Shown here piece by piece: positions 42,423 through 52,325 of a DNA stretch of 64,000 nt (position 1 is its first letter; each line of letters opens with the position of its first letter). The stretch is from NCBI RefSeq assembly GCF_022811725.1, contig NZ_CP094527.1, positions 7,626,001 to 7,690,000 on the forward strand, read 5' to 3'. Position numbers and translations under genes: made by a program. Origin of the DNA: Mucilaginibacter sp. SMC90 (GTDB lineage: Bacteria; Bacteroidota; Bacteroidia; Sphingobacteriales; Sphingobacteriaceae). Below the pieces are notes generated by a model. That model was not told the origin of the DNA. It made no database searches and saw only the letters and a list, made by a program, of their open reading frames with translations.

Positions 42423-45394
42423 TACGGTGTTATGTTATTGGTTACCTTTATTTTTCCGGATAAATACTCAACGCTGCCATCCATGTCAGTGCCCTCTAAA
42501 ATATAGGTGTAAGTTGATGGCTTATCGGCTGTATAAAATGATATGGTTGCCTTGCCATCTGTACCGGTAACAATATTCGGCTCCCAGTGTATGGTTGACC
42601 GCAGATCGGGAGCGTGCTTTGTTGTATCATTAACCAAATAACGGGGCCTGTAAAATTTGGAGGGGATACTTAACGCCAATGGTTTATATAAATAGCTGCC
42701 CGGCGTATTTTGAATTGCAGGCCCTTTTCCTGATCTTGTGGTAATTTCAACAAAGGCTATATCGGTTATGTTAAGGTGGTATTTCCAGGTAACAAACCGA
42801 TTAAAATATTCACTTGCATATTTAGTTGAGGTGATGATCTCAACCCCTTTTATATCCTCCGCATTATATCTCTCCAGGTAGTTTTTTAAAGTTATAAAAT
42901 TGGGCTCGTCAATATTAGGGCTTTTAAGCATTTGGGAAAACGAGATCCCGTCAACGATCAGTTTTAACGGTTTTCCATCTATAAAATACCATGGGAAATT
43001 ATACGTATCTCCTGACATCGATACCCCCGATACCAGATCAGTAGAACCTTTATCCTGCAGTGAAAATTTAAAATCATAATAACGTCCTATTTCAAAGAGA
43101 TTATATATGTTCAGCGGCCTGTGAATACTTCCAACCCTGAACCCCGGAACGTTTTGCTCCAGAAACTGCAGCCAGTTTTGTTTACCTGCTTTTTCCACGT
43201 CTGCTTCATCAAAGGCCATATCGGCATTACCCGGCCCATTTAAATTCTGCGACCCCTTTACTATTTTTTTTGCAGTAACCTTCACCTCTTTTAGCATATG
43301 CTGACCAGCCGGAAGACTATCGGCCAGGCTTTGCTTTACACGATTATTCTTGATCGCGGCCAATATACTGGTATCACGGCTTACATACCACGGCATAGGC
43401 ACGGGTGCATAGGCCGCCGCAAACTCAGGTGGTGACGGGTCTTTAATTAAAATACTTACGTTAAAGTTTCTGGCTGTTTTAAGCACAAAGAGGGGCGAAT
43501 CGATCCGTGGGAAATTATGAAACAAAAAATTACCGCCGTCATCTGTAAGCACACTTGAAACAAGCAATGGCGAACTTGAAAGCAGCGAAACCTTCATTTT
43601 TTTAACCGGTCTGTTAAAAACGTTTACTACAGTACCTTTTACGGCAAACTCATTTTCGGCAGCGAAAACCGGTCGGTTTTTTTCAGCAGGCCAATCATAG
43701 TTTACCCAACCCTGGGTAAGCATTAAGTTATCAAGAGCTTCTTTGCTTTGCTTGTTTGTTAGGTTAAAATAATAGCCTGGCTGCTCAATGTATCCTTTAA
43801 GCTCGGAGGTTAAAAATATGCTGGTAAAAATATTTTCGTTATTGAGCGGATCTGTATGTACCAACGCATCATCGGTTACAGCAAGCGAAAAATTAGATTT
43901 TACGGGGTTGCCTAACAGGTCACTAACAGCAACATGCATGGCCAAACTATCATGCGGAATATACGCGGTTTTATCATTAGTGATATTAAGGCGAATACCA
44001 TCGTGCTGATTCATGAACACAAGCCTTTCATTAAGCGTTTCACTTTTAGCGTTTGCCAGTATGAAATGTGTTACCCCGGTTGGAAAAAGTTTTTTACTGA
44101 GCGTTTTGCTGACATGGCCATTTTCAGTAAAGTCAAATGTAGCTGCGTAGCAAATTGTTTGACGTGATTTACCTATCAAAAAATAGGTTTTGCCCGAATT
44201 GACGATGTCGGCAGTAGCGTATGCTGATACATTTACAGAATCAGATCCGGCAACTTCGTTAACCTTTAATATAGTACCTGAATTTTTCACTTCGGGCAAT
44301 GCAAACTCTTTACTTACCCCACCAGGCAAGGTCACTATGGCATGGTATTTCTCCCCTTCTTTTATCTGAAAATTAAAACTTCCCATGCCCAGGTGTAACG
44401 AAGAGAAATCAGCCACCCGTTGTTTATTTCGGTCAAATACCGTTCCTGTAACGTCAATACCCCTACCGTCTGCACCAATTGCCTTAAAAGCAACATGTGC
44501 AGGTAAACCGGCAACCAGGTTTCCACTTTCGGGCATAAATTGAAGATCTGCATTGCCGGGCAGTTCAATATTGAGCGGAATATTAACCGAGTTTCCATCG
44601 TTATCGCGCACAGCAACCCTCAGTCCCGATACATTTGCAGGGAGCTTAAAATTTACATCTATAAGCCCGTGCTCGTCTGTTTCAATAGTTTTCTTGTACA
44701 ATACCCGTTTATCTCTGTTTATATAAAGCTGAACGTTTTTAGCAATAACAGGCATCTTATTAAAATCACTGAGCATCAGCTTTATATCTGCCCTATTTTG
44801 GCCATTGGCGGTTATAATGGTACTTGTATAATTGGCCAGCCAGTTACTTCCACCGTCATCGCTAATTGTGAAACGGGCATAAAATGTTCCCGCACCGTTA
44901 AAATTACGCATCCAATTAGTGTAGGCCTTTAGGATATAATTTCCTGCAGGTAAACTTTTTAAACTGATGTTGCCCCAACTCAAGCCCTGCTCTACAGGTA
45001 AACGTAACCTTTTAACCATTGCATTACTATCGGTAGCTATGTCCAGATACATGATACCGCTCCTGGCCGATAAGCCAAGCGTAGGTGCATGAAACAGGTA
45101 GGCTTTAAACCATAATGTATCGCCGGGTGTATAAGTGTGTTTATCAAGTTGCAGGTATATTTTTTCGGCAGGGTTTTTCATTACCGAGCTGTCTGCAGCA
45201 TCTTTAACTTTCAGCAATTGCTGCTTTAATGCATCGCTTTGTGCAAAACAACATTGATGAACCATTAACATTAGCGGCAACAAAAAAGCAACACTTTTTA
45301 ATTGTGTGCATAAGGGTTTCAAAACCGGCAAAAAACTCCCGCAAAATGGAGAGGTACGGCCGTCTGTTTTTGACAGTGGATCTTTCAATGGCAT
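42422..45394 (-). CDS. Macroglobulin/CPD/plug-like surface protein, paralogue 1 of 3
   Basis: This 990-residue product is encoded by the first gene of the operon. A long polar N terminus (about 30 residues) precedes the signal core 'SVAFLLPLMLMVHQCCFAQ'. Domains are as in the two downstream copies: 'YLQLDKHTYTPGDTLWFKAYL', 'LQFMPESGNLVAGLPAHVAFKA', a CarboxypepD-like domain 'VKGTVVNVFNRPVKKMKVSLL', plug-like 'LKLIVDGISFS', 'AEDIKGVEIITSTKY' and 'FVEITTRSGKGP', and a closing 'WEPNIVTGTDGKATISFYTA'. The plug region has a 25-residue insert ('LFEIGRYYDFKFSLQDKGSTD') relative to the others. The three form a tandem duplication series that has diverged mainly in loops. Confidence 0.75.
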   Translation of the reverse strand: MPLKDPLSKTDGRTSPFCGSFLPVLKPLCTQLKSVAFLLPLMLMVHQCCFAQSDALKQQLLKVKDAADSSVMKNPAEKIYLQLDKHTYTPGDTLWFKAYLFHAPTLGLSARSGIMYLDIATDSNAMVKRLRLPVEQGLSWGNISLKSLPAGNYILKAYTNWMRNFNGAGTFYARFTISDDGGSNWLANYTSTIITANGQNRADIKLMLSDFNKMPVIAKNVQLYINRDKRVLYKKTIETDEHGLIDVNFKLPANVSGLRVAVRDNDGNSVNIPLNIELPGNADLQFMPESGNLVAGLPAHVAFKAIGADGRGIDVTGTVFDRNKQRVADFSSLHLGMGSFNFQIKEGEKYHAIVTLPGGVSKEFALPEVKNSGTILKVNEVAGSDSVNVSAYATADIVNSGKTYFLIGKSRQTICYAATFDFTENGHVSKTLSKKLFPTGVTHFILANAKSETLNERLVFMNQHDGIRLNITNDKTAYIPHDSLAMHVAVSDLLGNPVKSNFSLAVTDDALVHTDPLNNENIFTSIFLTSELKGYIEQPGYYFNLTNKQSKEALDNLMLTQGWVNYDWPAEKNRPVFAAENEFAVKGTVVNVFNRPVKKMKVSLLSSSPLLVSSVLTDDGGNFLFHNFPRIDSPLFVLKTARNFNVSILIKDPSPPEFAAAYAPVPMPWYVSRDTSILAAIKNNRVKQSLADSLPAGQHMLKEVKVTAKKIVKGSQNLNGPGNADMAFDEADVEKAGKQNWLQFLEQNVPGFRVGSIHRPLNIYNLFEIGRYYDFKFSLQDKGSTDLVSGVSMSGDTYNFPWYFIDGKPLKLIVDGISFSQMLKSPNIDEPNFITLKNYLERYNAEDIKGVEIITSTKYASEYFNRFVTWKYHLNITDIAFVEITTRSGKGPAIQNTPGSYLYKPLALSIPSKFYRPRYLVNDTTKHAPDLRSTIHWEPNIVTGTDGKATISFYTADKPSTYTYILEGTDMDGSVEYLSGKIKVTNNITP

Positions 45395-45471
45395 GGATAT
45401 ATTTAGGTTTATAATTGGGTGATATAAAGTTAATTATTATTAACAATATATAAAAGATTGTACATTTATAT

Positions 45472-45954
45472 ATGCCGAAAGAAGATATTACCGATTTACT
45501 TTTCTTTATGAAAACCTTCCCGTCCGAAGTACGGGAACGAGCGTTGTGGCTACGTGATTTTATATGGAATTTATACCCGCAGGCCAACGAGCTTATTTAC
45601 GACAATTATAATGCTTTGGCGGTGGGCTGGTCACCTACAGAAAAGATGGGCCACATATTTTGTTCTTTTGCAGTTTACCGCGGCAACTACAATACGCACT
45701 TCGGGTTTTACTGGGGGGCCGAACTGTCCGACCCGCAGAAACTGCTCATAGGCGAAGGTAAGCAGTACCGCTACCTGCTGGTAAATGACATTGCTGTGTT
45801 TCCACAGCAAGAGGTAAAAAAATTGGTTGATGAGGCATGGCAAAATTCGCTGGCAAAAGTTAAAGACCCAATGCAACTAACGCAGGGTAAAACTATTGTT
45901 AAAATGGTATCCGGCAACAAGCGCGAAAAGAAACTTAAAGCCCCCAAAAAGTAA
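45472..45954 (+). CDS. DUF1801-type protein
   Basis: This 160-residue cytoplasmic protein has the DUF1801/YdhG-like fold pattern: 'EVRERALWLRDFIWNLYPQANELIYDNYNALAVGW', 'MGHIFCSFAVYRGNYNTHFGFYWG' and 'YRYLLVNDI', with a Lys-rich tail (KREKKLKAPKK). Members are small proteins of unclear function, some related to iron-chaperone-like (frataxin-like) proteins. It diverges from the macroglobulin/plug operon. Confidence 0.6.
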   Translation: MPKEDITDLLFFMKTFPSEVRERALWLRDFIWNLYPQANELIYDNYNALAVGWSPTEKMGHIFCSFAVYRGNYNTHFGFYWGAELSDPQKLLIGEGKQYRYLLVNDIAVFPQQEVKKLVDEAWQNSLAKVKDPMQLTQGKTIVKMVSGNKREKKLKAPKK

Positions 45955-46029
45955 GTTTTCGCCCCTATAAACCCCTATTTTATTTTACAGGATAAAATAT
46001 TTACTTTATGCCTGTTAACTTTTACCTTA

Positions 46030-49000
46030 ATGAAAAAAATCACATTGCTGATTTTGTGCTGCTGCGTAAGCCTTTATGCCGCCTCACAATCAGCTCATTT
46101 ATATTTCGACAGGTTTGATATTAAAAAAGGATTACCCGAATCAAACGTAAGCAACATCATCGAAGACAGTGAAGGCTACATGTGGCTCTCAACCCAAAAC
46201 GGGCTGGTACGCTATGATGGTTACCAATACAAAATTTACAGGCTCGGTTCGGCAAAGCTTAACCGGCAAGTTGCAACGCTGGTATTTAGTGTTGCCGAGG
46301 ATAATAAAAAGAACCTTTGGGTAAGTACCCTGGTTAATGGTTTGTTCAGGTATAACAGGCAAACCGATACGTTTGAGCAATACCCTTACCCCGAAAATGA
46401 TTTGTATGCCCAGTTTATGATAAGTACTACAGATAACGAGGGCAATGTTTGGGGGCGCTATAACACGACAGATGGTAAACAAAGCATTGTAAAATTTCAT
46501 CCTGCAACCGGGCAATATGAAAAGTTCAGTAAATGGCATACCGGCATTCATCATATTGAGGCTGCATTTGGTTACAACGCCTACAAAACCGCCAACGGCG
46601 TCATCTGGCTGGCGACAGACAACGGCATTTACCGTTATAATGGGGCAGGAAAAGGCTTTACTGCATACTTTACATCAACAGATACAGCCAGGCAACGCGG
46701 GGTAAACCCGGTTTACGAGGCACCCTCAGAGCCGGGAGTATTATACATGAATACTTTTCACGGTAACAATGTTGACCTGCGGCTTACCCGTTTTGACACC
46801 CGGACCGGTGCCGTACAAAACTATAAGGCCGGTAAGGGCAAAGACAGCCTTTTAAACGCTGGCATTTACAGTATTTATGAGGATAAAGCTAAGCGCCTAT
46901 GGCTGGGTACTATGCAGGGGCTATCAAAGTTTGACAGGCAAAAAGGCACATTTAGTAATTACGTACCGGATGATACTTTAAAACAGATTGGCCAACAGCA
47001 GCTATCGGCCATTACGGAAACTAAACAAGGGACATTGTGGATGACATCGCCGGCGGGATTGGTGTATTTTGATCCAAACACAGCAGCCTTTACCCGCTAC
47101 AGCATGAACCCCGATGACCCGGGTGCTTTGGCCAGCTTGTTTATCTCCACTAAAACAGTTGATCATACCAACACCCTTTGGATAGGCTACGGCAACGCAG
47201 GCGCGGCACGGCTTAACAAACTAAAAAGTGCTTTTGATATTTATAAAACCGGAAAAAAAATAAATGGGTACCCTCCAAAGGCGATAGCAGCAAATTTCCA
47301 GGAAGACGGCACCGCATGGATCACCACAAGGCAGGGATTTTTTAGAGGATCGGTAATATCCAACCAATATAAAAAGATGTTTTCATTGGATAACGCTGAG
47401 CAATATTCGGGAGGGGTATTTATGGGTAAAGACAATATGTTATATGTTGGCAGCCATGATGGCCTCATTGTATTCAACACCCTTACCGGAAAAAAGCTTA
47501 CATATAAAAGTAACCCTGCCGACAGTAACACACTCGTTACCAATGACCTGAATTTTGTTTTTCAGGACCACACGGGTATTGTATGGATAGCAACCAACAA
47601 TGCAAAAGGCATTTGTTCTTTTGATCCTGCAAGCAAAAAATTTACCCGGTACCCGTATCGCAATACGCTTGAAGCCATTACCCCTAAAAACAAATATTAC
47701 CTTGACGACAGCCGGCCTATCGCTTTTTATGAAGACCGCAGCGGTACGCTATGGATAGGAACTAATTTTGGCGGGTTAAGCCGCTTTGACCGGAAGAACC
47801 GCCGTTTTATATCTTACTTTAATAACGATATCCGCAATGCCACCTGTGTAAACACCATTTGCGAAACAAAATCGGGCAAGCTATGGATAGGTACATATCT
47901 TGACGGCATTTTTGAATTTGACCGCAGATCGGGCAAATTTACCAGGCATTTCAATGAGCGTTCGGGCTTATTGTTTAACTCCGTTATAGCAATGAATGAA
48001 GATGCAGACGGACGCATCTGGATGTTATCCGAACGCGGCCTTTCAAGGCTCAACCCGGAAACCATGCAAATTAAAAACTTTGCAATGGACAATATCTTGC
48101 CGGGTTATGATATTTTAAGAGCCGTTAATCAGCTCACTAAACTACCCAACGGACGCATAGTGTTCCCTTTAGTTAACGGGATCACCGTATTTAATCCGCA
48201 AAGCCTTAATGAAAGCCCTTATCTGCCGGTGGTACACATTGAAGACGTTGTTTATAGCAACCCTTCGGCAAGCGAAAAGGTGTTTAACAAAGTATTAGCC
48301 TATGGCCACAAAACGCTCGAACTGCCTTACGATCAAAACCGGGTACAGATAGACTATATAGGCCTGCAATACGATAATCCTCAACAAAATGCTTATGCCT
48401 ACAAACTGGAAGGCTATGATAAAAACTGGGTGAACGCGGGGACTGATCGGTGGGTAACATATAATAACCTTTCGGCCGGTACATATGTATTTCATGTAAA
48501 AGCGGCAAACAGTTCGGGTAAATGGAACAACACCGGCGACAGTATCACTATCATTATCGCAACTGCATGGTACTTGCGCTGGTGGGCATGGTTAATATAT
48601 GTCGTATTGTTTGCCTGGGCCATTTACGCGTTCATTGCCTATCGTTCGCGACACCTTAAACATGAAAACCTGTTACTTGAACAAAAGGTGCAACAGCGTA
48701 CTAACGATCTGAGCCTTGCCAATAAAGAGCTGAGTGAACAGCAGGAAGAGATCATTACCCAGCGCGATCAACTGGCCGAAGCAGTGGATAATCTTCAAAA
48801 CACCCAGCAGCAATTGATCCAGGCCGAAAAACTGGCTTCACTTGGCGAACTTACAGCCGGTATTGCACATGAGATCCAAAACCCATTGAATTTTGTAAAC
48901 AATTTCTCGGAAGTAAGTATCGAGCTGATAGAAGAAATGGAAACAGAGCTGACCAACGGTGACACCGAAGAAGCTAAAGCCATTGTTGCCGATGTGAAAC

Positions 49001-49596
49001 TCAACCTCGAAAAAATCCATCACCATGGCAAACGAGCTGATGCTATTGTAAAAAACATGCTCCAGCACTCAAGGGCCGGTACCGGCAGCAAGGAGCCGGT
49101 AAATATTAACAACCTCACCGGCGAATATTTTAAGCTGGCCTATAATGGTCTTCGTGCTAAAGACAAAACTTTTAACGCCGCCTTAGTTACCAATTTTGAT
49201 GATAACCTGCCGCTGATCAATATTGTGCAACAGGATATCGGCCGTGTATTGCTCAACCTGTTTAATAATGCTTTTTATGCAGTGCACCAAAAGCAAAAAA
49301 CAGCAGGTGAAAATTATAAGCCGGAAATTGTAGTAACAACCAGCGGCACCCAGACTCCTAAAGGCGGAGGAACATCAGTGATAATATCAGTCCGTGATAA
49401 CGGCATGGGCATTCCTGATAATATTAAAGAAAAAATCATGCAGCCATTTTTTACTACAAAGCCAACCGGGCAGGGTACCGGCCTGGGTTTATCACTCAGT
49501 TATGATATTGTGGTAAAAGGACATGCCGGTAAAATCGACATCGATAGTAAAGAGGGTGAATATACCGAGTTTACAATTACGTTGCCGGCAGGATAA
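46030..49596 (+). CDS. Propeller-sensor histidine kinase without receiver/AraC domains
   Basis: This 1188-residue sensor has a signal peptide ending near residue 20 (AASQ). About 14 Reg_prop beta-propeller repeats follow ('GYMWLSTQNGLVRYDG', 'RLWLGTMQGLSKFDR', 'LWIGTNFGGLSRFDR', 'RIWMLSERGLSRL'). A Y_Y_Y domain ('YAYKLEGYDKNWVNAG') comes next. One membrane helix lies at about 847-870, followed by a coiled coil, a DHp helix with His947 in 'AGIAHEIQNPLNF', and an HATPase_c domain ('VRDNGMGIPDNI', 'GQGTGLGLSLSYDIV'). It stops there, whereas hybrid HTCS regulators continue into REC and AraC modules. The kinase core is of the HEIQNPLNFVNNF type. No response regulator is adjacent. Confidence 0.88.
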   Translation: MKKITLLILCCCVSLYAASQSAHLYFDRFDIKKGLPESNVSNIIEDSEGYMWLSTQNGLVRYDGYQYKIYRLGSAKLNRQVATLVFSVAEDNKKNLWVSTLVNGLFRYNRQTDTFEQYPYPENDLYAQFMISTTDNEGNVWGRYNTTDGKQSIVKFHPATGQYEKFSKWHTGIHHIEAAFGYNAYKTANGVIWLATDNGIYRYNGAGKGFTAYFTSTDTARQRGVNPVYEAPSEPGVLYMNTFHGNNVDLRLTRFDTRTGAVQNYKAGKGKDSLLNAGIYSIYEDKAKRLWLGTMQGLSKFDRQKGTFSNYVPDDTLKQIGQQQLSAITETKQGTLWMTSPAGLVYFDPNTAAFTRYSMNPDDPGALASLFISTKTVDHTNTLWIGYGNAGAARLNKLKSAFDIYKTGKKINGYPPKAIAANFQEDGTAWITTRQGFFRGSVISNQYKKMFSLDNAEQYSGGVFMGKDNMLYVGSHDGLIVFNTLTGKKLTYKSNPADSNTLVTNDLNFVFQDHTGIVWIATNNAKGICSFDPASKKFTRYPYRNTLEAITPKNKYYLDDSRPIAFYEDRSGTLWIGTNFGGLSRFDRKNRRFISYFNNDIRNATCVNTICETKSGKLWIGTYLDGIFEFDRRSGKFTRHFNERSGLLFNSVIAMNEDADGRIWMLSERGLSRLNPETMQIKNFAMDNILPGYDILRAVNQLTKLPNGRIVFPLVNGITVFNPQSLNESPYLPVVHIEDVVYSNPSASEKVFNKVLAYGHKTLELPYDQNRVQIDYIGLQYDNPQQNAYAYKLEGYDKNWVNAGTDRWVTYNNLSAGTYVFHVKAANSSGKWNNTGDSITIIIATAWYLRWWAWLIYVVLFAWAIYAFIAYRSRHLKHENLLLEQKVQQRTNDLSLANKELSEQQEEIITQRDQLAEAVDNLQNTQQQLIQAEKLASLGELTAGIAHEIQNPLNFVNNFSEVSIELIEEMETELTNGDTEEAKAIVADVKLNLEKIHHHGKRADAIVKNMLQHSRAGTGSKEPVNINNLTGEYFKLAYNGLRAKDKTFNAALVTNFDDNLPLINIVQQDIGRVLLNLFNNAFYAVHQKQKTAGENYKPEIVVTTSGTQTPKGGGTSVIISVRDNGMGIPDNIKEKIMQPFFTTKPTGQGTGLGLSLSYDIVVKGHAGKIDIDSKEGEYTEFTITLPAG

Positions 49597-49623
49597 TCTT
49601 TTAGAAATGTAGTATAACTAATA

Positions 49624-49702
49624 GTCATTATAAGACACGAAGCAATCCCCTATTAACATAACCACTATTATAGTTTGGGATTGCTTCGTGCCTTGTAATA
49701 AC
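49624..49702. repeat. Hairpin repeat (GCAATCCC family, diverged)
   Basis: The 26-bp arms match at 23 positions and share GACACGAAGCAATCCC with the element at 29134. It lies between a kinase gene and the end of a convergent operon. Confidence 0.8.
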
Positions 49703-49777
49703 CTAATTGTAAACTACCATACAACGTACCTCACCCACCATCGTCAAAATATATTTAAGCCATTTGTACCAAGCAGC

Positions 49778-50536
49778 TTACAATTTTTTGATTTCGATGT
49801 TCCGGTACCAAACATCTGCGCCATGATCCTGCAGCACGATATGTCCTGTTTTAAACGTGCCGAAATCAGGCCATTGTTTGAATTTACTGCCCGCTACCAG
49901 TTTTTTCCAGTTATCGTCCCATAGCGTTGTAGATAGCACATGCTCGCCATTAATAGTAAAATCAAGCTTGCTGTTGTTACAAACTATCTCCACCTGGTTC
50001 CATTCGCCCGCAGGTTTAACCACGTCTTTTGATATCGAAATCAGATCGTACAGATCGCCTGCACGGTGTTTGATGAGTTTGCCATCTTCGTTTTCCTTAT
50101 TATCAACTACCTGGCATTCGGGGCCGGTAAAATAAGTGTACTTGTATTTGGCAGTATCTTCCTTAACATGAAACAGGATACCGCTGTTACCTCCTTTAGA
50201 GATCTTCCACTCCAGCTTAAGATCGAAGTTCTCATACTCTTCGTTGCTTACCATATCCCCGCCATTTTTGCTTTGCCAGTCACCCTTTTGCGAAGCATCA
50301 AGATGTAATACACCATCTTCGGCTTTCCAGGCCAAACCAGCGGCCGGTTTACCATAGGCATGCCAGCCATCGGTATTTTTGCCATTAAAAATGGGTTCAA
50401 AGGCCGAAGCTGTGCTATCCTTTTTCTGGTTGGTATCAGCAACACTTGTGCTGTCCTTATTATAGTTTTTGGGTGTAGATGAATGGCAGCCGCTCAGGGC
50501 TATGGCTGTTAATGCTATTAAAAATAACTTGTTCAT
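49778..50536 (-). CDS. DUF1080 (3-keto-disaccharide hydrolase-like) lipoprotein
   Basis: This 252-residue lipoprotein has lipobox 'ALSGC' (Cys17), followed by a Ser/Thr/Lys linker. The LamG-like DUF1080 sandwich begins 'FEPIFNGKNTDGWHAYGKP' and includes 'NFDLKLEWKISKGGNSGILFHV', 'GPECQVVDN', 'GEWNQVEIVCNNSKLDFTING' and 'GHIVLQDHG'. DUF1080 proteins of Bacteroidota have been linked to cleavage of 3-keto-glycosides. It is the last gene of a four-gene operon with a GMC oxidoreductase, which fits that job. Confidence 0.85.
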   Translation of the reverse strand: MNKLFLIALTAIALSGCHSSTPKNYNKDSTSVADTNQKKDSTASAFEPIFNGKNTDGWHAYGKPAAGLAWKAEDGVLHLDASQKGDWQSKNGGDMVSNEEYENFDLKLEWKISKGGNSGILFHVKEDTAKYKYTYFTGPECQVVDNKENEDGKLIKHRAGDLYDLISISKDVVKPAGEWNQVEIVCNNSKLDFTINGEHVLSTTLWDDNWKKLVAGSKFKQWPDFGTFKTGHIVLQDHGADVWYRNIEIKKL

Positions 50537-50562
50537 TTGGTGTTATGTTTAGTTAGTAAGTT

Positions 50563-52278
50563 TTAAAGGTTTCCTTTTTTAAATTCATCCACGGCATGTG
50601 TAGCTGCGCGGGCCGTTAATGCCATGTACAATATCGATGGACTCTGGTTACCTGTGGTGGCCATACAGGCACCATCGGTAACAAATACGTTTTTACACAA
50701 ATGCAACTGGTTCCACTGGTTAAGCAGCGATGTTTTAGGATCTTTACCCATGCGCACCCCGCCCATTTCGTGAATGTCCAGCCCGGGGGCCTGTTTATTC
50801 TCATGCTTTTGAATATTGGTACAACCCGCTTTTTCAAACATATCTGCGGTTTGTGTTAAAAAATCCTGGATCATGCGCTCATCGTTATCATCATACTCAA
50901 CAGAAGTTACCAGTAATGGAATACCCCATTGATCTTTTTTATCGGTACTTAACCGCACGTGGTTGCTCGCCTTCGGTATGGTTTCGCCCTGCAGGTACAT
51001 GTATGCACTCCAGCCCCCGGGTTCGGTAAGCGAATCTTTGTAAGCACCGCCAATCTCTCCTTCGCCGGTTTCCTTTGGTCCGCGGTTGCGGTAGGCCCCC
51101 ATAAAAGTGGTGAAGCCTCCTTTATAATCAGTTTCCTGTTTGTGCAGGTTACGGTAATTGGCCAGGATCAGCTCAGTTGGGTTTCGGCCAAAATAATAAC
51201 TGTCTAAAAAGCCGTCCATATCGGCAGTTACTGATGCCCTGTAATTTTGGAAAGCTATGTATTTGCCAAGCAAACCATTATCGTTACCAAGCCCGTTCGG
51301 GAACCTGACTGATTTAGAATTAAGCAGGATGAGGTTTGTATTCAATGCAGAGGCATTCATGAAAATGATGCGTGCCTTGTATATAAACTCTTGCTTGGTA
51401 TTAGTATCAATAACTTTTACGCCCGAGGCTTTACCCAGCTTTTCGTCATAAATAATAGAATGCACCACCGAAAACGGCCGTATAGTTAAGTTACCCGTTT
51501 TTTTAGCCCATGGCAGCGTTGAACTTACCGAACTGAAATAACCACCAAAAGGGCAGCCGCGCATACACAGGTTCCGTGCCATACACTTAACCCTGCCCTG
51601 ATCAATGTGGATCTGCTCGGGTTTAGTTATATGCGCCCACCGCGCATGTACCAAATGGCGGTCGGGATAATTTTCTTTTATTTTTTTACTGATCTGCTCC
51701 TGTACTGCATTCATATCAAAAGGCGGCAGAAACTCACCGTCGGGCATGGCTTCAATGCCATCCTTATTGCCGCAAACGCCTATAAATTTTTCTACGTGCG
51801 AATACCAGGGCGCTACGTCATCATAACTAATAGGCCACTCTATACCATAACCAAAGCGTGCCGGGTTCTCAAACTCATACTTGCTCCAACGCTGGCACGC
51901 CCTCCCCCATGTAAGCGATTTGCCGCCAACCTGGTACCCCCGGATCCAATCAAACGGTTTTTCCTGTATGTAGGGATGATCCTTGTCCTTCACAAAAAAA
52001 TGCGCATCATCCTCGCCATAACCGGCGGCGCGGGTAATGAGCGGGTTTTCGTCCAAAAAAGCTTTGGTCATGGCTCCCCGATGTTTAAACTCCCAGGGAT
52101 CCATAGTTGCAGTGGGGTAATCTTTAATGTGCTGCACGTCTCTGCCACGTTCAAGTACAAGTGTTTTCAGGCCCTGCTCGCAAAGCTCTTTAGCTGCCCA
52201 GCCGCCGCTAATACCTGAGCCTATTACAATGGCATCGTAAGTAAACTGATCGGCAGTATTTTTTGGTTCATCAGGCAT
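50563..52278 (-). CDS. GMC family FAD oxidoreductase (sugar/glycoside 3-dehydrogenase-like)
   Basis: This 571-residue protein has the FAD-binding start 'DAIVIGSGISGGWAAKELCEQGLKTLVLERG'. 'GGKSLTWGRACQRWS' and a cysteine-bearing segment 'CMARNLCMRGCPFGGYFSS' follow. The C-terminal GMC_C part carries 'DIHEMGGVRMGKDP' and 'FVTDGACMATTGNQSPSILYMALTARAA'. This is the subgroup paired elsewhere with a gluconate-2-dehydrogenase subunit 3-type partner that oxidises the C3 hydroxyl of sugars. No such small subunit or Tat signal is seen here. It precedes the DUF1080 gene by 26 bases. Confidence 0.85.
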   Translation of the reverse strand: MPDEPKNTADQFTYDAIVIGSGISGGWAAKELCEQGLKTLVLERGRDVQHIKDYPTATMDPWEFKHRGAMTKAFLDENPLITRAAGYGEDDAHFFVKDKDHPYIQEKPFDWIRGYQVGGKSLTWGRACQRWSKYEFENPARFGYGIEWPISYDDVAPWYSHVEKFIGVCGNKDGIEAMPDGEFLPPFDMNAVQEQISKKIKENYPDRHLVHARWAHITKPEQIHIDQGRVKCMARNLCMRGCPFGGYFSSVSSTLPWAKKTGNLTIRPFSVVHSIIYDEKLGKASGVKVIDTNTKQEFIYKARIIFMNASALNTNLILLNSKSVRFPNGLGNDNGLLGKYIAFQNYRASVTADMDGFLDSYYFGRNPTELILANYRNLHKQETDYKGGFTTFMGAYRNRGPKETGEGEIGGAYKDSLTEPGGWSAYMYLQGETIPKASNHVRLSTDKKDQWGIPLLVTSVEYDDNDERMIQDFLTQTADMFEKAGCTNIQKHENKQAPGLDIHEMGGVRMGKDPKTSLLNQWNQLHLCKNVFVTDGACMATTGNQSPSILYMALTARAATHAVDEFKKGNL

Positions 52279-52325
52279 TGGTTCAATTGGCTATGGTTAA
52301 TAAACTATTTAATTATCAATAGGTT

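Noticed and set aside
36646..45394. Reading the three large proteins as true TonB-dependent receptors or as thioester macroglobulins
   Set aside because: No C-terminal beta-barrel strand series with terminal aromatic residue and no CGEQ thioester motif is present.
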